A stretch of 64,000 nucleotides of DNA. Origin: Pseudoscleropodium purum (taxonomy: Eukaryota > Streptophyta > Bryopsida > Hypnales > Brachytheciaceae). Every line of letters starts with the position of its first letter. Position 1 is the first letter of the stretch. Position numbers and translations under genes: made by a program. Under the pieces are notes generated by a model, which searched no databases, had not been told where the DNA came from, and saw nothing but the letters and a program-made list of their open reading frames with translations. Shown here in pieces: positions 38,988-50,574 of this stretch. The stretch is taken from positions 9,982,001 to 10,046,000 of the forward strand of contig OZ017803.1 in NCBI GenBank assembly GCA_963969395.1, given 5' to 3'.

Positions 38988-41299
38988 TTAATCACTAAAG
39001 GTCGTAGACTATGTTTTCACAAAAAATACTCTAAAATTGCCATTTCTAATACAAATACCAAATTTTAGAAGAAAAACATTTTTATACACATGTAACTGTA
39101 GGATCTTGTATTTTAGTAAACTAATTTGAGAAGATGAGGGAAAAGTTTTAGAAATTTACACCTTGTAGATTGCAAGATATTAGTGTTTGAATTGAAGAAA
39201 ATCCTTTTTTGGGCCTTGCAAGAACCAAATAGCTACACTTCACAAGGTCAAATTTGTATTAAAAATTGTCCAAAACAGTGGTGCTTCTTTGAATTCATTC
39301 TTCAAGGCAAGTTGTATACATGCTTGAAAAATTTTAGATCATTTGGAATTGCACAACATGTAGGAAAAAAACAATAAGTAGAAAGAAGTAGAGAATGTTT
39401 CAAAACACTAAATTATTAAAAATTTAACTATAAAATTGAAAAATGACAATCCCAAAGGTTTTAATGTAGTGATAAACAATCTACATCATATGCTTTTATT
39501 TTTTTCAAAAAATATGAAAAATTGAGTTGAAGAAAGGGCTCCAAAGTTCATTTTAGAGCAAGAAATTCATAATTACCCGCAAACTAGAACACCTCAAGAA
39601 CTTTCATTTCATAAATCAAAATGGAATGATTAAAAGCTTTCCACATATATACAAATCTAAAAAAATAATTTCAAATTTGTATTTTGAAAAAAAAGGATCT
39701 TTTAAGAAATTTTTAGGTTGCCCACTAAGCATTGAAAATTACATATCATACAATAACTTTTGAATCATGTAGTCAAAAATTATGAAAATTGTTGAGTCTT
39801 AAAGCTACTCCTTGAGCACTTGTTGTGTAAAAATTTCAAAGAAAACAAAAAAAAATTCCATTGGTAAGTGAGTTGCCCAAAATTGCTATGTTGTCAAAAA
39901 AATAGTTTGGTCTTTGAGCGGTTAATTCAATGATGTGGATATAGCATCAATAAAGTTGCACACCAAAAATCACATATAAACATTCAAAAGCTAAGTCTTC
40001 AATATGCACAAAGCTAAGTTGACCATTCGAAAGACACAAAAATGTCTTCACCATCCTTCCAATTTTACAAAATGTTTAATTGTGAAAAGGGTTTATTTTA
40101 ACGTTGAAAGTCGCCTATGTACTTTTCTATAAAATGATGTCATTTATTGATGAATAGATGCATTCTTTATTTCTACTTTGATCTTAAAAGTCATTTCAAG
40201 GTTAAACCCTTAATAACCAGGCATTCAAAGTTCAAACAATGGATGAACAAAAACACATATCAAGTGCACAAAAGTGTTTTTTTTATCTATCATTTTTTGG
40301 ATAGGTTCTTTTGTTAGTTCTTTAGTATTTGTACATTAAAAATTCTAAGACTTTGCTTTGCAAGTTTCTACAACTTAAAGTGTATAAGTAGGTTTGATCA
40401 TAAATCCTAAAAGAGTGTTTTTTGGCTACATAGCAATTTTAGGTAGGTATGTGTGATTGGAGATTTCTATATTTTTGGCCCAAATTTAAAGAAAAGGTGG
40501 GGACAAGGATAAATATTCATATACATTAAATTTTGTGACACTTGAAAATATGAGTCAAAATTTATGACCTAATATGTTACTTTTTTTGAAAATGGACAAT
40601 CTAGGGAGATAAAAAAAAATTGAAATTGGTTTTCTTGAATCATATATACGTGAAAAGCTTTGAATCATTCCATTTTGACCAATGAGTCAAAAGTGATGAG
40701 GATTTTTGTTTGTGGGCAATTGTGGATTTTCAACTCTAAAATAAACTTTGAAGTCTTTTATCTTACTTAATTTTCAATGTTTTTAAAAGTAAAATAAAAT
40801 CATAGGATTTAGATTGTTTATTACAAAATTGCAAGCATTGGAATTGACATTTTTCAATTCCATAATAAAATTCTTAACAATTTAGTATTTTGTCTACTAC
40901 TATGTATTTATAATTTTTTTCCTATTTGTTGTACAATTCCAAATGGTCTGAAATTTTTCAAGCATGTAACCAACTTATTTGGGAAAAAGAATTCAAAGAA
41001 TCACCACCATTTTGGACATTTTTTCATAGAGAAGTGAGCTTGTGAACTATAGCTGCCCTATTCTTTGTAGGACCAAAAAATGATTTAAGTGGATTTGAAT
41101 GCTTATACCTTGTAATCTATGAGGTGGAAATTTTTGAAATTCTTATCACATGTTTTCAAGTCAACATATTGCAAGATCCTATGGATATATGTGTCAAAAA
41201 AAGTTTTTTTTCAAAAGTTCAGTACTTGTACATAAAATGGCAATTTTGGAGCCTTTTGGTGAAAACATAGTCATGCCTTCAAGGGACTTTAGGGTTTAA
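38988..41299. mobile_element. 2.3-kb palindromic (fold-back) element with TTAA flanks
   Basis: The left arm (about 39000-39700) and right arm (about 40600-41290) are inverted copies centred near 40150. For example, left 'gactatgttttcac', 'attgccattt' and 'gtaggatcttgta' face right 'gtgaaaacatagtc', 'aaatggcaat' and 'tgcaagatcctat'. The ends are TTAA plus TCACTAAAGG on the left and CTTTAGGG plus TTAA on the right. No ORF of note. The left-arm sequence recurs at about 48690-49069 and 50010-50310. Confidence 0.55.
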
Positions 41300-41787
41300 A
41301 AGTAACATAATCAATTCAAAAAATGACCTGTCAAAATGGACTTAAATAAAAAATAATAATCTTCAAAAATCACTATAATTAGAACTTAATGTTTTGAACA
41401 TAAAATATTTTCTTAAATTACCAACATTCAATCTATAGTAGATTTTAGAAGGAATTTTCAATTTTTGGCTTTAAATTTAATTGAAAAATATTGGTTAGTA
41501 TGGTAGTTCATCAAAACATGTAGATATGGTTTCTAAATTATATTAAATTACATCTATTATTTTAAGAGTTGTCATTAAATTATTTCTCTAATTTACTTTT
41601 TATAATACATCTTGAAAATGTAGAGTACCTTGGTCCTGAAGGGGTTAACCCTTGGAATGACATGACCTCCAATGATGAAGGTGCTTACTAAAATACTTCC
41701 ATCATTGGACCATTAGGTGTAATTTTTGTTTTTTTAGTTATAATTAAAGTCATCCATTCAAAGTTAACCCGTATGAAACAAGACTTG

Positions 41788-42110
41788 CATTAGAAGAGTT
41801 TTGGGGGGTCTAGAAGCTTGTTTCGAACATGTTCCTCCGCAGTTGTTCCCTGTAGTGAGGGGAATGGCCCGTTGTCAGAATTTTTTTTTCATAAATTAAA
41901 ATAAAATAAAATAAAATATTTATAAGTCTCCAAATGCAAAAAATAAAAAATAAAAAATAAAAAATAAAAAATAAAATAAAATTAAAATTAAAATTGGTCA
42001 ATGACGTGGCAAGGTCTTAGCCACGTCAGACCGTTGCATCGAACCTGTTTCCTGCGTTCACAAGTTGTGATAACTCACAAGCATCTAGAGGCTCCAAAAA
42101 TCTTCTAATG
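41788..42110 (+). mobile_element. Terminal-inverted-repeat MITE (CATTAGAAGA ends), 323 bp
   Basis: The left end CATTAGAAGAGTTTTGGGGG and the right end (reverse complement CATTAGAAGATTTTTGGAGC) pair over roughly 90 bp with mismatches. Its middle carries an AAAATA-type microsatellite at about 41936-41977. Related ends occur at 17002-17241, 16409 and 44165-44175. I found no convincing target-site duplication, so the superfamily is open. Confidence 0.6.
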
Positions 42111-42835
42111 TCTCCAAGATAGTTTACAAAAAATGATTTAGTGATAGACCAATAGGTAGATTCTTCATTTCTACAACAATCTGAAAAGTCATTTGGCATC
42201 AACCACTTTTGTGTTGCATACAAGATTAAGGGAAAAAAAACCCAACCACTCTAATTAAGTGGTTGGTATACATGAAGAGCCTATTTGTATAGGGTTCCAC
42301 ATTCGACTCTAAAAAGTTGGTCCAAGTAACAACTAAACTATATATATATGTTCATAAAAAAAAGATGCATCTAAAGAAGAAAGGAATTTTCTTACAATTA
42401 CATTGTCTATTAAATTTTTGAATTTTGTTAGAAGTTGGAAGTCAAATAGGATTCCAGATTCTTGACTTATGTATTTCTTAGATATGATATTAATTAATAA
42501 AAAAATTGAAGTGCCAAAAATAAGTGCACATAAAAGCGCCCTTATGCTTGCATGAATAGAAATATGTTTTAGTCTAAATTCCAAGGAAGGTAGAATAGGG
42601 TCACAATTAGATTCAATTACCTTATTATGAAAGCATATCATATTGTGAAAATAGATAGCAACACATCGCTTCAAATTGTCTTACAAAATGATTGCCATAG
42701 AGGTCATTTGCTACATTCCATAGATAAAAATTTTGTTGTCCAAAGTATCTGCCATTGTCTACAAAAAAAATTGAACATTTGTATTTGAAAGTAGTTTAAT
42801 TCTATACAAACTGCTAGGTCTTGAAGCGCATCTCG

Positions 42836-43032
42836 CACTATAAAAAAATCACGTTTTAATTGACGGGTTTTAGATGACATTCAATGTAACAACCCATGTT
42901 TTTATGTCAACAATAACGTCCACCATAACATCTTGAGGTTGTAGCAAGACATTATTGTTGACATAAAAACATGGGTCATTACATTGGATGTCACCTAAAA
43001 TCCATCACCTAAAACATGGGGTTCTTATAGTG
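42836..43032 (+). mobile_element. CACTA-like MITE, 197 bp (copy 1)
   Basis: Termini CACTATAA...TTATAGTG are followed inwards by long complementary arms. The left arm 'aacccatgtttttatgtcaa' at 42891-42910 faces 'ttgacataaaaacatgggt' at 42958-42976. The CACTA end and hairpin form fit a non-autonomous En/Spm-type element. Flanking trinucleotides are tcg and ttg, an imperfect 3-bp duplication. It is related to 50323-50574. Confidence 0.7.
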
Positions 43033-44852
43033 TTGAAAACTTTGTATATGAACTATTACATAGTTCATATTGTGAAAATTGGTAAACTTAATTCAAATTC
43101 GAGCATCCTACATCATCAAAAAAGAGGAACAAAAACTATTTTTTCAAGGATTGATTTAGCATTTAGAAGGTTTGCACACATCCACATACTTTTCATTAAA
43201 TTTGACTTGGAAGAGAAACAGAAACAACATCTAATCTATTTTTTTTCATATTTTTCAAATCTTTTTGGAATAGTTATGAAAATTTGAAGATAGTGATACA
43301 TTAGACTCTAAATGTATTCTTTTCTGAAATGTTAATTATTCATATTAGAAGATTTTAATATGTATTTTCTATGAGAGGATATGTATACAGTCTTCAATTG
43401 CTATAGCACCTCCTACCTTACCTCTAACTTGCATTAATTTGGCAATTATGCAAAATTTGCTAATATTGAAGTTTTAAAGTATTTTAGAATTAAATGCATT
43501 CTACGATAATTTTATAATATCTCAAATAATATGATTGACATTCAACTTTCGTATACTACCATCTAATTTACATCCAATGTTCACACTAATATGACCACAT
43601 TCATCTAAAAATGAGTGATTATGAAGTCTTGTTATATTTAAGCTGTAAATAGCATTGCATAGATTAGTTAGATATTTAGATTGAAATAGAGTTAGACAAA
43701 AAAACTCTGTGTATGACATAAATTAAGAGTGTTAAAAAAGACTTGAAGTAGACTTAATTGAGGAATTTGGTCATTCACGGGATAATAAAAAAATTCATTT
43801 GTGTGAGTTTTGCCTCTTTATGAACATATATAGTGTGATTAAAAATACAAAAATAACTATTTTGTATCCTTTTTCAGGAAGAGTTTAATAGACTAATCTT
43901 TATTTTTTTTGGATATTGCATACATCACTCCTATCAAGGCCTCTTCTCTGCAGTTAAAGAACACTAGATTGTTAAAAAATATTTGAAAAAAGAAAAAAGA
44001 AATTAAAATTATTCAAATGAAAAAAAATTTGAAAAAAATTTCGAAATTTTTTTTTTTTTTAAATGACTTGGGAGTCATTTAGCCATGTCAAGCAATAGTT
44101 GCTTGTGAGTTTTAACAAACTAAGAACCCCGGGGAAATCACAATCCTTTAGAATAGGTGACTTTCTTCTAATGATAGTTATAAATTATCTAACATACATC
44201 TTTGAAATTTTGTAACCTATTATATACAAATTTGAAAAATTTAAATACTGAAAACTAATAGAACAATCCATACCATATAAATTTGGACCATTGTAAATTA
44301 TGAATTAACAACATAGAACTACTTCATATTATAAAGGATTAATTGAAACTAATCCTCTGTAAACAACAAAAAGACAATAGGATTGCAATCAAACCAAGAC
44401 TAATACTAGTAAACAAGATTGTTCTATAAGCAAGCACAAACATATATAACTACTACAATCAAGTGGAGTGAAATCATAATAGTCAAAATGCCACACAAAA
44501 TCTAAAATACAAATATATGATGAATATGTGCAAGGTACATTAAAAAGGATATTTAGTATTAGCAACACTATCTACGAACCATCACACTAAATATTATTAA
44601 GCCTACTAAAGTAAGTAACATTAAATCTAATTTCTAACACTAAAAGTACTTTATGGTAAATTTGAAATATGAAGGGGTTTACATTTAGTGTTAGAACACA
44701 TTAAAAAAATGAACTTGCAAAAGAAAAGACTGAAGACAAGTAAAATGATGGAAGGAGTAGAAAATGTGGAAAACATTTGTAATGAAGGAAGTCTTTGAAC
44801 ATCAAATAAGGAAAGAAAATTAATATTTAGATATAATATAAAAATATAAATT

Positions 44853-45980
44853 TCATATTTGGGTTGGAACTTGTTGGCTTTGGAAGTATAGTTGATGCTT
44901 GGCTATAATTTCTTGCAAATGTGGAAGGAGTTCATTGATACTCCAAGTGCCATCAACATCCAAAGCCATACCTAGTCTAATCGTAGCTTTCCTAGTATAT
45001 GACATATTATAACAATCTACCTCTCTATTCACATCCTCAATGCTATCTGCAACTAGTTGTAGAAAAAATCTTTTTCCTGGGTTTGTGAACTTTCTTGACC
45101 ACTGCCCATCAGTTCAAGCAGTATTTTGCCAAGCATTGATTGCAATGAGCTTAGCCTTCTTCGCTTCCCATTGCTTGATCCAAGTGCCCTTGACCTTTGA
45201 GATGATAAATGTGTTCGTTGGTTGACACAAATGTGTAGAACATGGTGGTAAATATCTAAGGCTAGCCTGTTTTGCTTCCAAAACAACCATTAATGTTGGG
45301 GTGATGTTATGGCCAGTACTATTATCAACCCAAATGACTTTTGTGTGGCCATGAACATCGGCTTGGAAGGCTCAGGGTTCAGCAAAGTATTCAGCAAAAA
45401 AGGTTTGATCCATCCAGCCTTTAGGCCTAATCTTGTAGCATACTCTTAGAATATTGTCTTCTAGGTTCCAAATAGAATAATTGCTGTTGGAATTGGTAAA
45501 AATGAGCATGGGAGCTTCAATCATTGATCGACACCCCCTCGAGATTCTAATGACCATGATCATAGAGTCTCCACCAAAAACCACTTCGGCGTACTTGACA
45601 CTCATGTCTCTCCTAAATCTCAATGTTCAACCATTGTCAAAATTTATGACAAAATGAGTTTCGTCAATGTTCTCCATAAGATTTTCATCTAAAACACTGG
45701 TTTCAAATCCCCTATGCAGTACATCTAGATGGTAAGTTGTTGCCATTTTGATTTGCAGTTCCTTATTGGGACTACAAGTCAAGCGTCCTTGTTGTGAGTC
45801 CACCAACAAGAAGCTCGGACAAGGTTGGCACTCCTTTGAGCACGAAAATGCTCTAGAAAGGCATTAATCGTGAAGATGTAGAACCCATGGATGCCATGCA
45901 CAATTTCATCTTGAACCATCCAGGTGATGATACGCTTGTGAATAGCAATGGTGGAAATCTATTGTAACCAATGAGGTGTG
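44853..45980 (-). pseudogene. Tc1/mariner pogo-like transposase relic (DDE_1 type)
   Basis: On the minus strand a long frame runs from 45809 to a stop at 44853. It is interrupted only by three TGA codons, at 45629-45627, 45374-45372 and 45116-45114. An N-terminal piece continues in another frame up to about 45980 (residues such as QDEIVHGIHGFY). The DDE superfamily endonuclease signature is visible. The first acidic residue lies in ENIDETHF (45665), the second in KVIWVDNSTGHN (45326), and then comes LPPCSTHLCQPTN. There the expected third Asp, 37 residues after the second, is Asn. At least two of the TGAs fall where relatives, as I recall them, have Arg, consistent with CGA to TGA decay. It cannot encode an active transposase. 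Confidence 0.8.
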
Positions 45981-47477
45981 GAATGTGCTAGTGGAAGGGT
46001 AGCCATGATAAGTTCCTGAATTGCCAAAGACAAGGTTTTGAATTGCCAAAAACACGTTTCTGATTTGCCAAAGAGAAGTTTGTGAATTGCCAAAGGGAAG
46101 GGTATAAAAAAAATGTCGCTAGACTACAACGGTTGAACTTGTGTGAGTTGGGGCGAGGAGTAGGTGGAGGTAGGTAGGTGCCAAGCGTTGAGAAGGACAT
46201 GGGAGCTGAGGTGGGGAGTAAGTGCAAGCAGGAGGCAAGATTGGGTGCAAGCTGAGGCAAGGAGCGGGAAAATTCAAACGAGGTGGAAGGCAGGAAGGCG
46301 AAGTATAACCTCCCTCCCAAAAAAAAATACCGTCACTCTCAGATTGAGGAGGAAAGGAGAAGAGAGGAGGAGGAAGAGAGCTCAAATGTACAATGTGTGT
46401 GCGGGGAACAAAGACAAAATGCAAGGTAAGGCCAGAAAAGGAGATGACAGAAAGAAAGAGAAAGTGGAGGTAGCACATTGAATTTTAACACAACACTGAT
46501 TCCTCTAAAGTTGAGATTTAGTGTTGTGGCTAATAGGGTGGTAAGTACACTAAACGTAATCAAACACTAAATATCATTTTTAGTGTAGTGTTGGCATCCA
46601 TCCTTATATTAATTGGCACATAAAATTGAAATGAATCCATATTAAACTAATTATGAACTTTTGTAGAATTATGAACAATTCTTGTAATTAAGAATGTATG
46701 GACCAAACAAGTAATTGACACTTGTCAAAAAAAAAAATTTATTTTTATTTTGACCCATTACACTTAGACTTTATTTTGGCTTGATAGTCTACATTTAAAC
46801 TACGTGTTCCATATTTTCATCAATTTCCTTCAAATCTTAAATTTAATTTTCAACATTTTTGAGTTGTCTTCTATTTCTTTTATTGACGACTAGTGGATAC
46901 AATATTAATACTGGACTATAGATTTGTTCATAATTAGTTTAATATTATATCTAAACCTCTAACAAATTTGATTCTGTCCCTTATTTCAATAAAACAATTA
47001 CATCCAATTGCAAAATAATCAGATTTGTCATAGAAAGCATAAAAATGTAGATATACCTTGAGAAGAAACCTAACCATTCAACTAATAAGTGATTATATAA
47101 TGAAATCTTTACTTGGAAAAAATACCAAACATCCTACAATCTCAAACGCAGCAAATACCCTTGGGTAATTCTTTGCTAAGGTAGGAGGTCCATGAATTGA
47201 GCATTTAAAAGATGAAACTGAATGTTTTTTTAGTAAATTTTCCTTGAAAGACAAGTAGAAATGGCATCTAATTCAAGGCATTTCATATTTTTTTGGAGCT
47301 TTGTTGAGTTAGTTATGAAATTTTGAAGTTGAAATGGCATAGGTTACAAAATCACCCACCTCCTCAAATGTACATTGTTGAAGGCTATAAAAAAGAAACA
47401 TGTATAAATAGTGTACATTTGAGAAGGCAGTTGATTTAGAGCTTGTGCGCTTTTAGAACCTTATACCTTACTTCCTT
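45981..47477. other. Transposon flank and AT-rich spacer
   Basis: 46.12-46.48 kb is unusually purine-rich and GC-richer than the surroundings. It has ORFs on both strands but no known domain, and may be the 5' part of the pogo-like element. The motif AACACTAAA/TTTAGTGTT recurs on both sides of the transposase relic (44.57-44.70 kb and 46.48-46.60 kb). This suggests remnants of its termini, but I could not define exact ends. Confidence 0.35.
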
Positions 47478-48140
47478 TTAACCCCTAAATGCCAAAGGCA
47501 CCAAATTTTGGTGTCAACAAGAATTTGGAGTAAAATAAAATGTAAATAAGTTGTTAATTTTAGTAGTTTCTATTTTTTTTAAATTCGTTTTGAAGTCTAG
47601 TTTTAGCATCAAAAATCCAAATTTGAAATAATTGATTATGATTTTTCTACTCAAGATTTTGGGAAAGGGTGTCTATTGCAATCTTGACTTTCCATAGTGT
47701 TGAGAGCTTTTAGAAAGGAGCCTCAAATACACTAGATTTTAGAAAAAAAATCACATTAGAAATTCATTGAAAAAAAATTTGGAACACATTTCGAGGAGCC
47801 ATAAATTGACTGGAGTTATACATGTTATTTCCTATAACCTCGTTATTTCCTATAACCTCGTTATTTCCTATAACCTTGTGATTCAACATGTGAAAAAAAG
47901 ATTGAAAGACTTAAAGACTTTGTAGTTTTAACACCATCATGATCCATCATTATAATCTTTCATTCCATAAGTGATATAGTTATGTTTTCTTTTCCTATAC
48001 GATCTCTAACATACCTAGTTTGAATTTGTACAATTACAATTCAAAAATAATTGATACAACTTGTCAAAATGTTGACTTTTTGTTCATCTAAAAGCAAATT
48101 TCTAGAAGCTCAAAAAAGGCCTTGGGCATTTAGAAGTTAA
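47478..48140 (+). mobile_element. TTAA-flanked non-autonomous element, 663 bp (copy 2)
   Basis: The left end TTAACCCCTAAATGCC mirrors the right end CATTTAGAAGTTAA. The interior aligns with 15311-15950 in the same orientation from end to end. It includes 'gtttttagcatcaaaa'-like, 'gcctcaaatacactagattt', 'atgttttcttttccta' and 'gccttgggcatttag' blocks. It additionally contains the 18-bp tandem repeat at 47825-47878. Non-coding. Confidence 0.65.
47825..47878. repeat. 18-bp tandem repeat, three copies
   Basis: TTATTTCCTATAACCTCG is repeated three times without gaps; the last unit ends TTG instead of TCG. It lies inside the TTAA-flanked element 47478-48140 and is absent from its sister copy at 15.3 kb. 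It therefore expanded after the two copies separated, or was lost from the other. Confidence 0.85.
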
Positions 48141-48264
48141 AGGTTGGGCTTGTTTTTAAGTTTAGTAGTACTTTGACTAAATATTGTAGAGATGACTGGA
48201 GACAAAAATAAACAACATCTACAAGTATGTGAGGCTACCAGCATCTTAGTCAAATTAAACTAAG

Positions 48265-48417
48265 TAAACCCCTAAAGGACCATGCTACGTTTGTTGGAAA
48301 CATAGCAAATTTTGCCCAAAATTTTGGCAACTTATTACAAATGGAGTTTTTTTTTTTTTGGCTAATATTTTCACAAAACATGTGCCTAAAGAGTAGCTTT
48401 AGTTCTTTAGAGGTTAA
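48265..48417 (+). mobile_element. Short TTAA-class MITE, about 150 bp
   Basis: The left end CCCCTAAAGGACCA follows TAAA at 48265-48268. The right end TAGTTCTTTAGAGG precedes TTAA at 48414-48417. The inverted ends match the TTAA/CCCCTAAA class. No coding capacity. Confidence 0.45.
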
Positions 48418-49069
48418 CTTATGATGTTGGATCTTAGACACTCTTCATCTGGTTTTGGCACATTGCTTTGTTGTTGTCACACTACTTTGTAACTTAATCA
48501 TATAATGCTATTGCATATACTAAGTGTTCGATAGACGATAGAGAATTCTTTTACATAGGCTAGAAGTGCAACTTTTCATCCTAAGATTTTTGTTGTGCGA
48601 AAAGGAACGTCTTCTATAGTAGTTTGACTTCCAATGAGTACTTTTCAAGTTTTTTAAGCCCTAAATGAATTTGACTTTGTTGTTACCAAAATCGCTCTCA
48701 AACTACCATTTTTAGTACAAATACCCAATTTTAGAAAGAAAGAAAATTTTGGACACATGTAATTGTAGGATCTTGTAGTGTGAAGATTTGAAAAGATGTT
48801 AAAAAAAATTCAGAAATTTCTACAGTACAAATTGCAAGATATTAGCATTTGAAGTGACAAAAATCCTTTTAGGGGCCACCAAAAAATCGAGCAACTATAC
48901 TTCATAAGGTCACATTTGTATGAAAAAAATGTCCAAAATAGTGGTTATTCTTTGAATTTATTTGTCAAGTCAAGTTGGCTGCATGCTTGAAAATTTTTAG
49001 ATCATTCGGAATTGTACCATATATAAAAAAAAATAGTTAGTAGAAAGAAATAGAAAATGATTCAAAATA

Positions 49070-50009
49070 CTAACCCCTAAAAGACCATTGTCCCTTTGGG
49101 GGACAAATGGGATTTGTTGCAAGTACCTATAGGCTGAAATTTTTCCTGATTTAAAAAAAAATTATGAAGATAGAAAAATTGATTAGTTTTGTGGTAATAT
49201 AATTTTTTTTTCAATCAATGCCTGAGAACAAAAGTTAGGCTCAAATAAGCTCAAAACAAGAGACATGGGGCAACAAAAAAAGTTTTAAAATTTTATTTTT
49301 AATTTTATTTCCTCATAGATTATATTTTTGTGTACATATAAAGCTTTGATTCATTCCATTTATATTTTTTATGAGAAACTTATGGACAATCTTGTTTCAG
49401 GGCAATTAGAGCATCTTCTTAAAAAAAACCTTATAGGATTTATTTCTAAATGCAATTTTTATAATTTTTCCAAAAGAAAATTTCCACATAGTCTATTTTT
49501 TTACAAGAACAATCTAACCATTGGCATTAGTGCATTTTAGTAATAATATTTTTAATACATAATAATATTCCATTTTAGATATTAATAATTTAGATTTTCC
49601 TTCTATTTTGTACCTACTTCTACTCAACAATTTAAAAATAAATAAAAATAAAGTTCTTTGAATATTTTGAATATTTCTTAGACTTTCAATTCAATTTTAT
49701 ACTATAAAGACTTAAAGCTCAAAACTTTGTATTGCAAAAAATTAAAGTTAAAAATGTTCAAAGTCAAAGAATTAAGTCCCACAATGTGCTGAAAAACTTG
49801 TTTTTTCCACATTAAACGCAAATATCATGCAATCTGTGTAGTCAAAAATCTGAAATTTTTTCCACACATTCTTATACTAGTTAGGTGTAAGATCCTTCTA
49901 TTACATATGAAGAAAAAAACAATTTTTAAGTTTTTTTACCTTCCGCTATAGAAATGACAGTTTTGAGTGTTTTTTGGCAAAAGAAAGGCCTTGGTCCTTT
50001 AGGGGCTAA
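49070..50009 (+). mobile_element. 932-bp TTAA-class insertion with CTAA target duplication (copy B)
   Basis: The element 49074-50005 starts CCCCTAAAAGACC and ends GGTCCTTTAGGGG. It is flanked by CTAA at 49070-49073 and 50006-50009. The paralogous uninterrupted sequence at 39401-39420 reads CAAAACACTAAATTATTAAA, with a single CTAA (39408-39411). This is what an unoccupied site should look like. The interior is related to 2626-3521. The class is inferred as piggyBac-like: four-base TTAA-type target and CCC/GGG ends. Confidence 0.75.
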
Positions 50010-50322
50010 ATTGTTAACACTTCATTTATGGAATTGAAAAACACCAATTCCAATGGTTGTAATGTTGTAATAAATAATCTACATCTAGATTTTTTTTAAA
50101 TTTTTTTCAAAAATATTTAAAACTAAGTTAAATAAAGGACTTCAATGTTTGTCTTAGAATATGGATTCAATAACAATCCACAAACTCTTGCAAACTAAAA
50201 TTCTTCAAAACTTGACTCATTGATCAAAATAGAATGATTCAAAACTTTCCAAGTATACATAAATATAAAGAACCAATTTCAAATTTTCATTTAAAAAAAA
50301 AAGTGATTTGAAAAAAATAAGA

Positions 50323-50574
50323 CACCATAAGAAAACCCTATTTTAGGTAACAACCATTACAACAATGGACATCTAAATGAACTGCTTTAGGTGACATTGA
50401 AAAAAACAATTCATGATTTCATGTCAACAATGATGTCCAATGTAACATTAATGAACATCATTGTTGACATAAAAATATGGGTTTTTTTACGTCACCCAAA
50501 ATTTGTTCACCTAAAATCTATTCTTCTAAAACCCATTCTCCCAAAATCCATTGACTTAAACATTTCTTATAGTG
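50323..50574 (+). mobile_element. CACTA-like MITE, 252 bp (copy 2)
   Basis: The left end CACCATAAGAAA and the right end TTTCTTATAGTG are flanked by a perfect 3-bp duplication, AGA (50320-50322 and 50575-50577). Three-bp duplications and CACTA ends define the En/Spm superfamily. The inner hairpin shares 'atgtcaacaat(g/a)a' arms with the copy at 42836-43032. Non-coding. Confidence 0.8.

Larger units (their letters stand above)
37681..44852. other. AT-rich spacer packed with nested transposon relics
   Basis: No gene is recognisable. Identified units, listed separately, are the TTAA-flanked element 37990-38799, the long palindrome 38988-41299, a CATTAGAAGA-type MITE 41788-42110 and a CACTA-like MITE 42836-43032. 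The remaining DNA is diverged and includes an (A)nT-type microsatellite at about 41935-41980 inside the MITE. Confidence 0.65.

Noticed and set aside
44853..45809. TGA recoding (selenocysteine or readthrough) in the transposase frame
   Set aside because: At least two of the TGAs sit where relatives have Arg, and a catalytic Asp is also lost. CGA to TGA decay is simpler, and land plants do not use selenocysteine.
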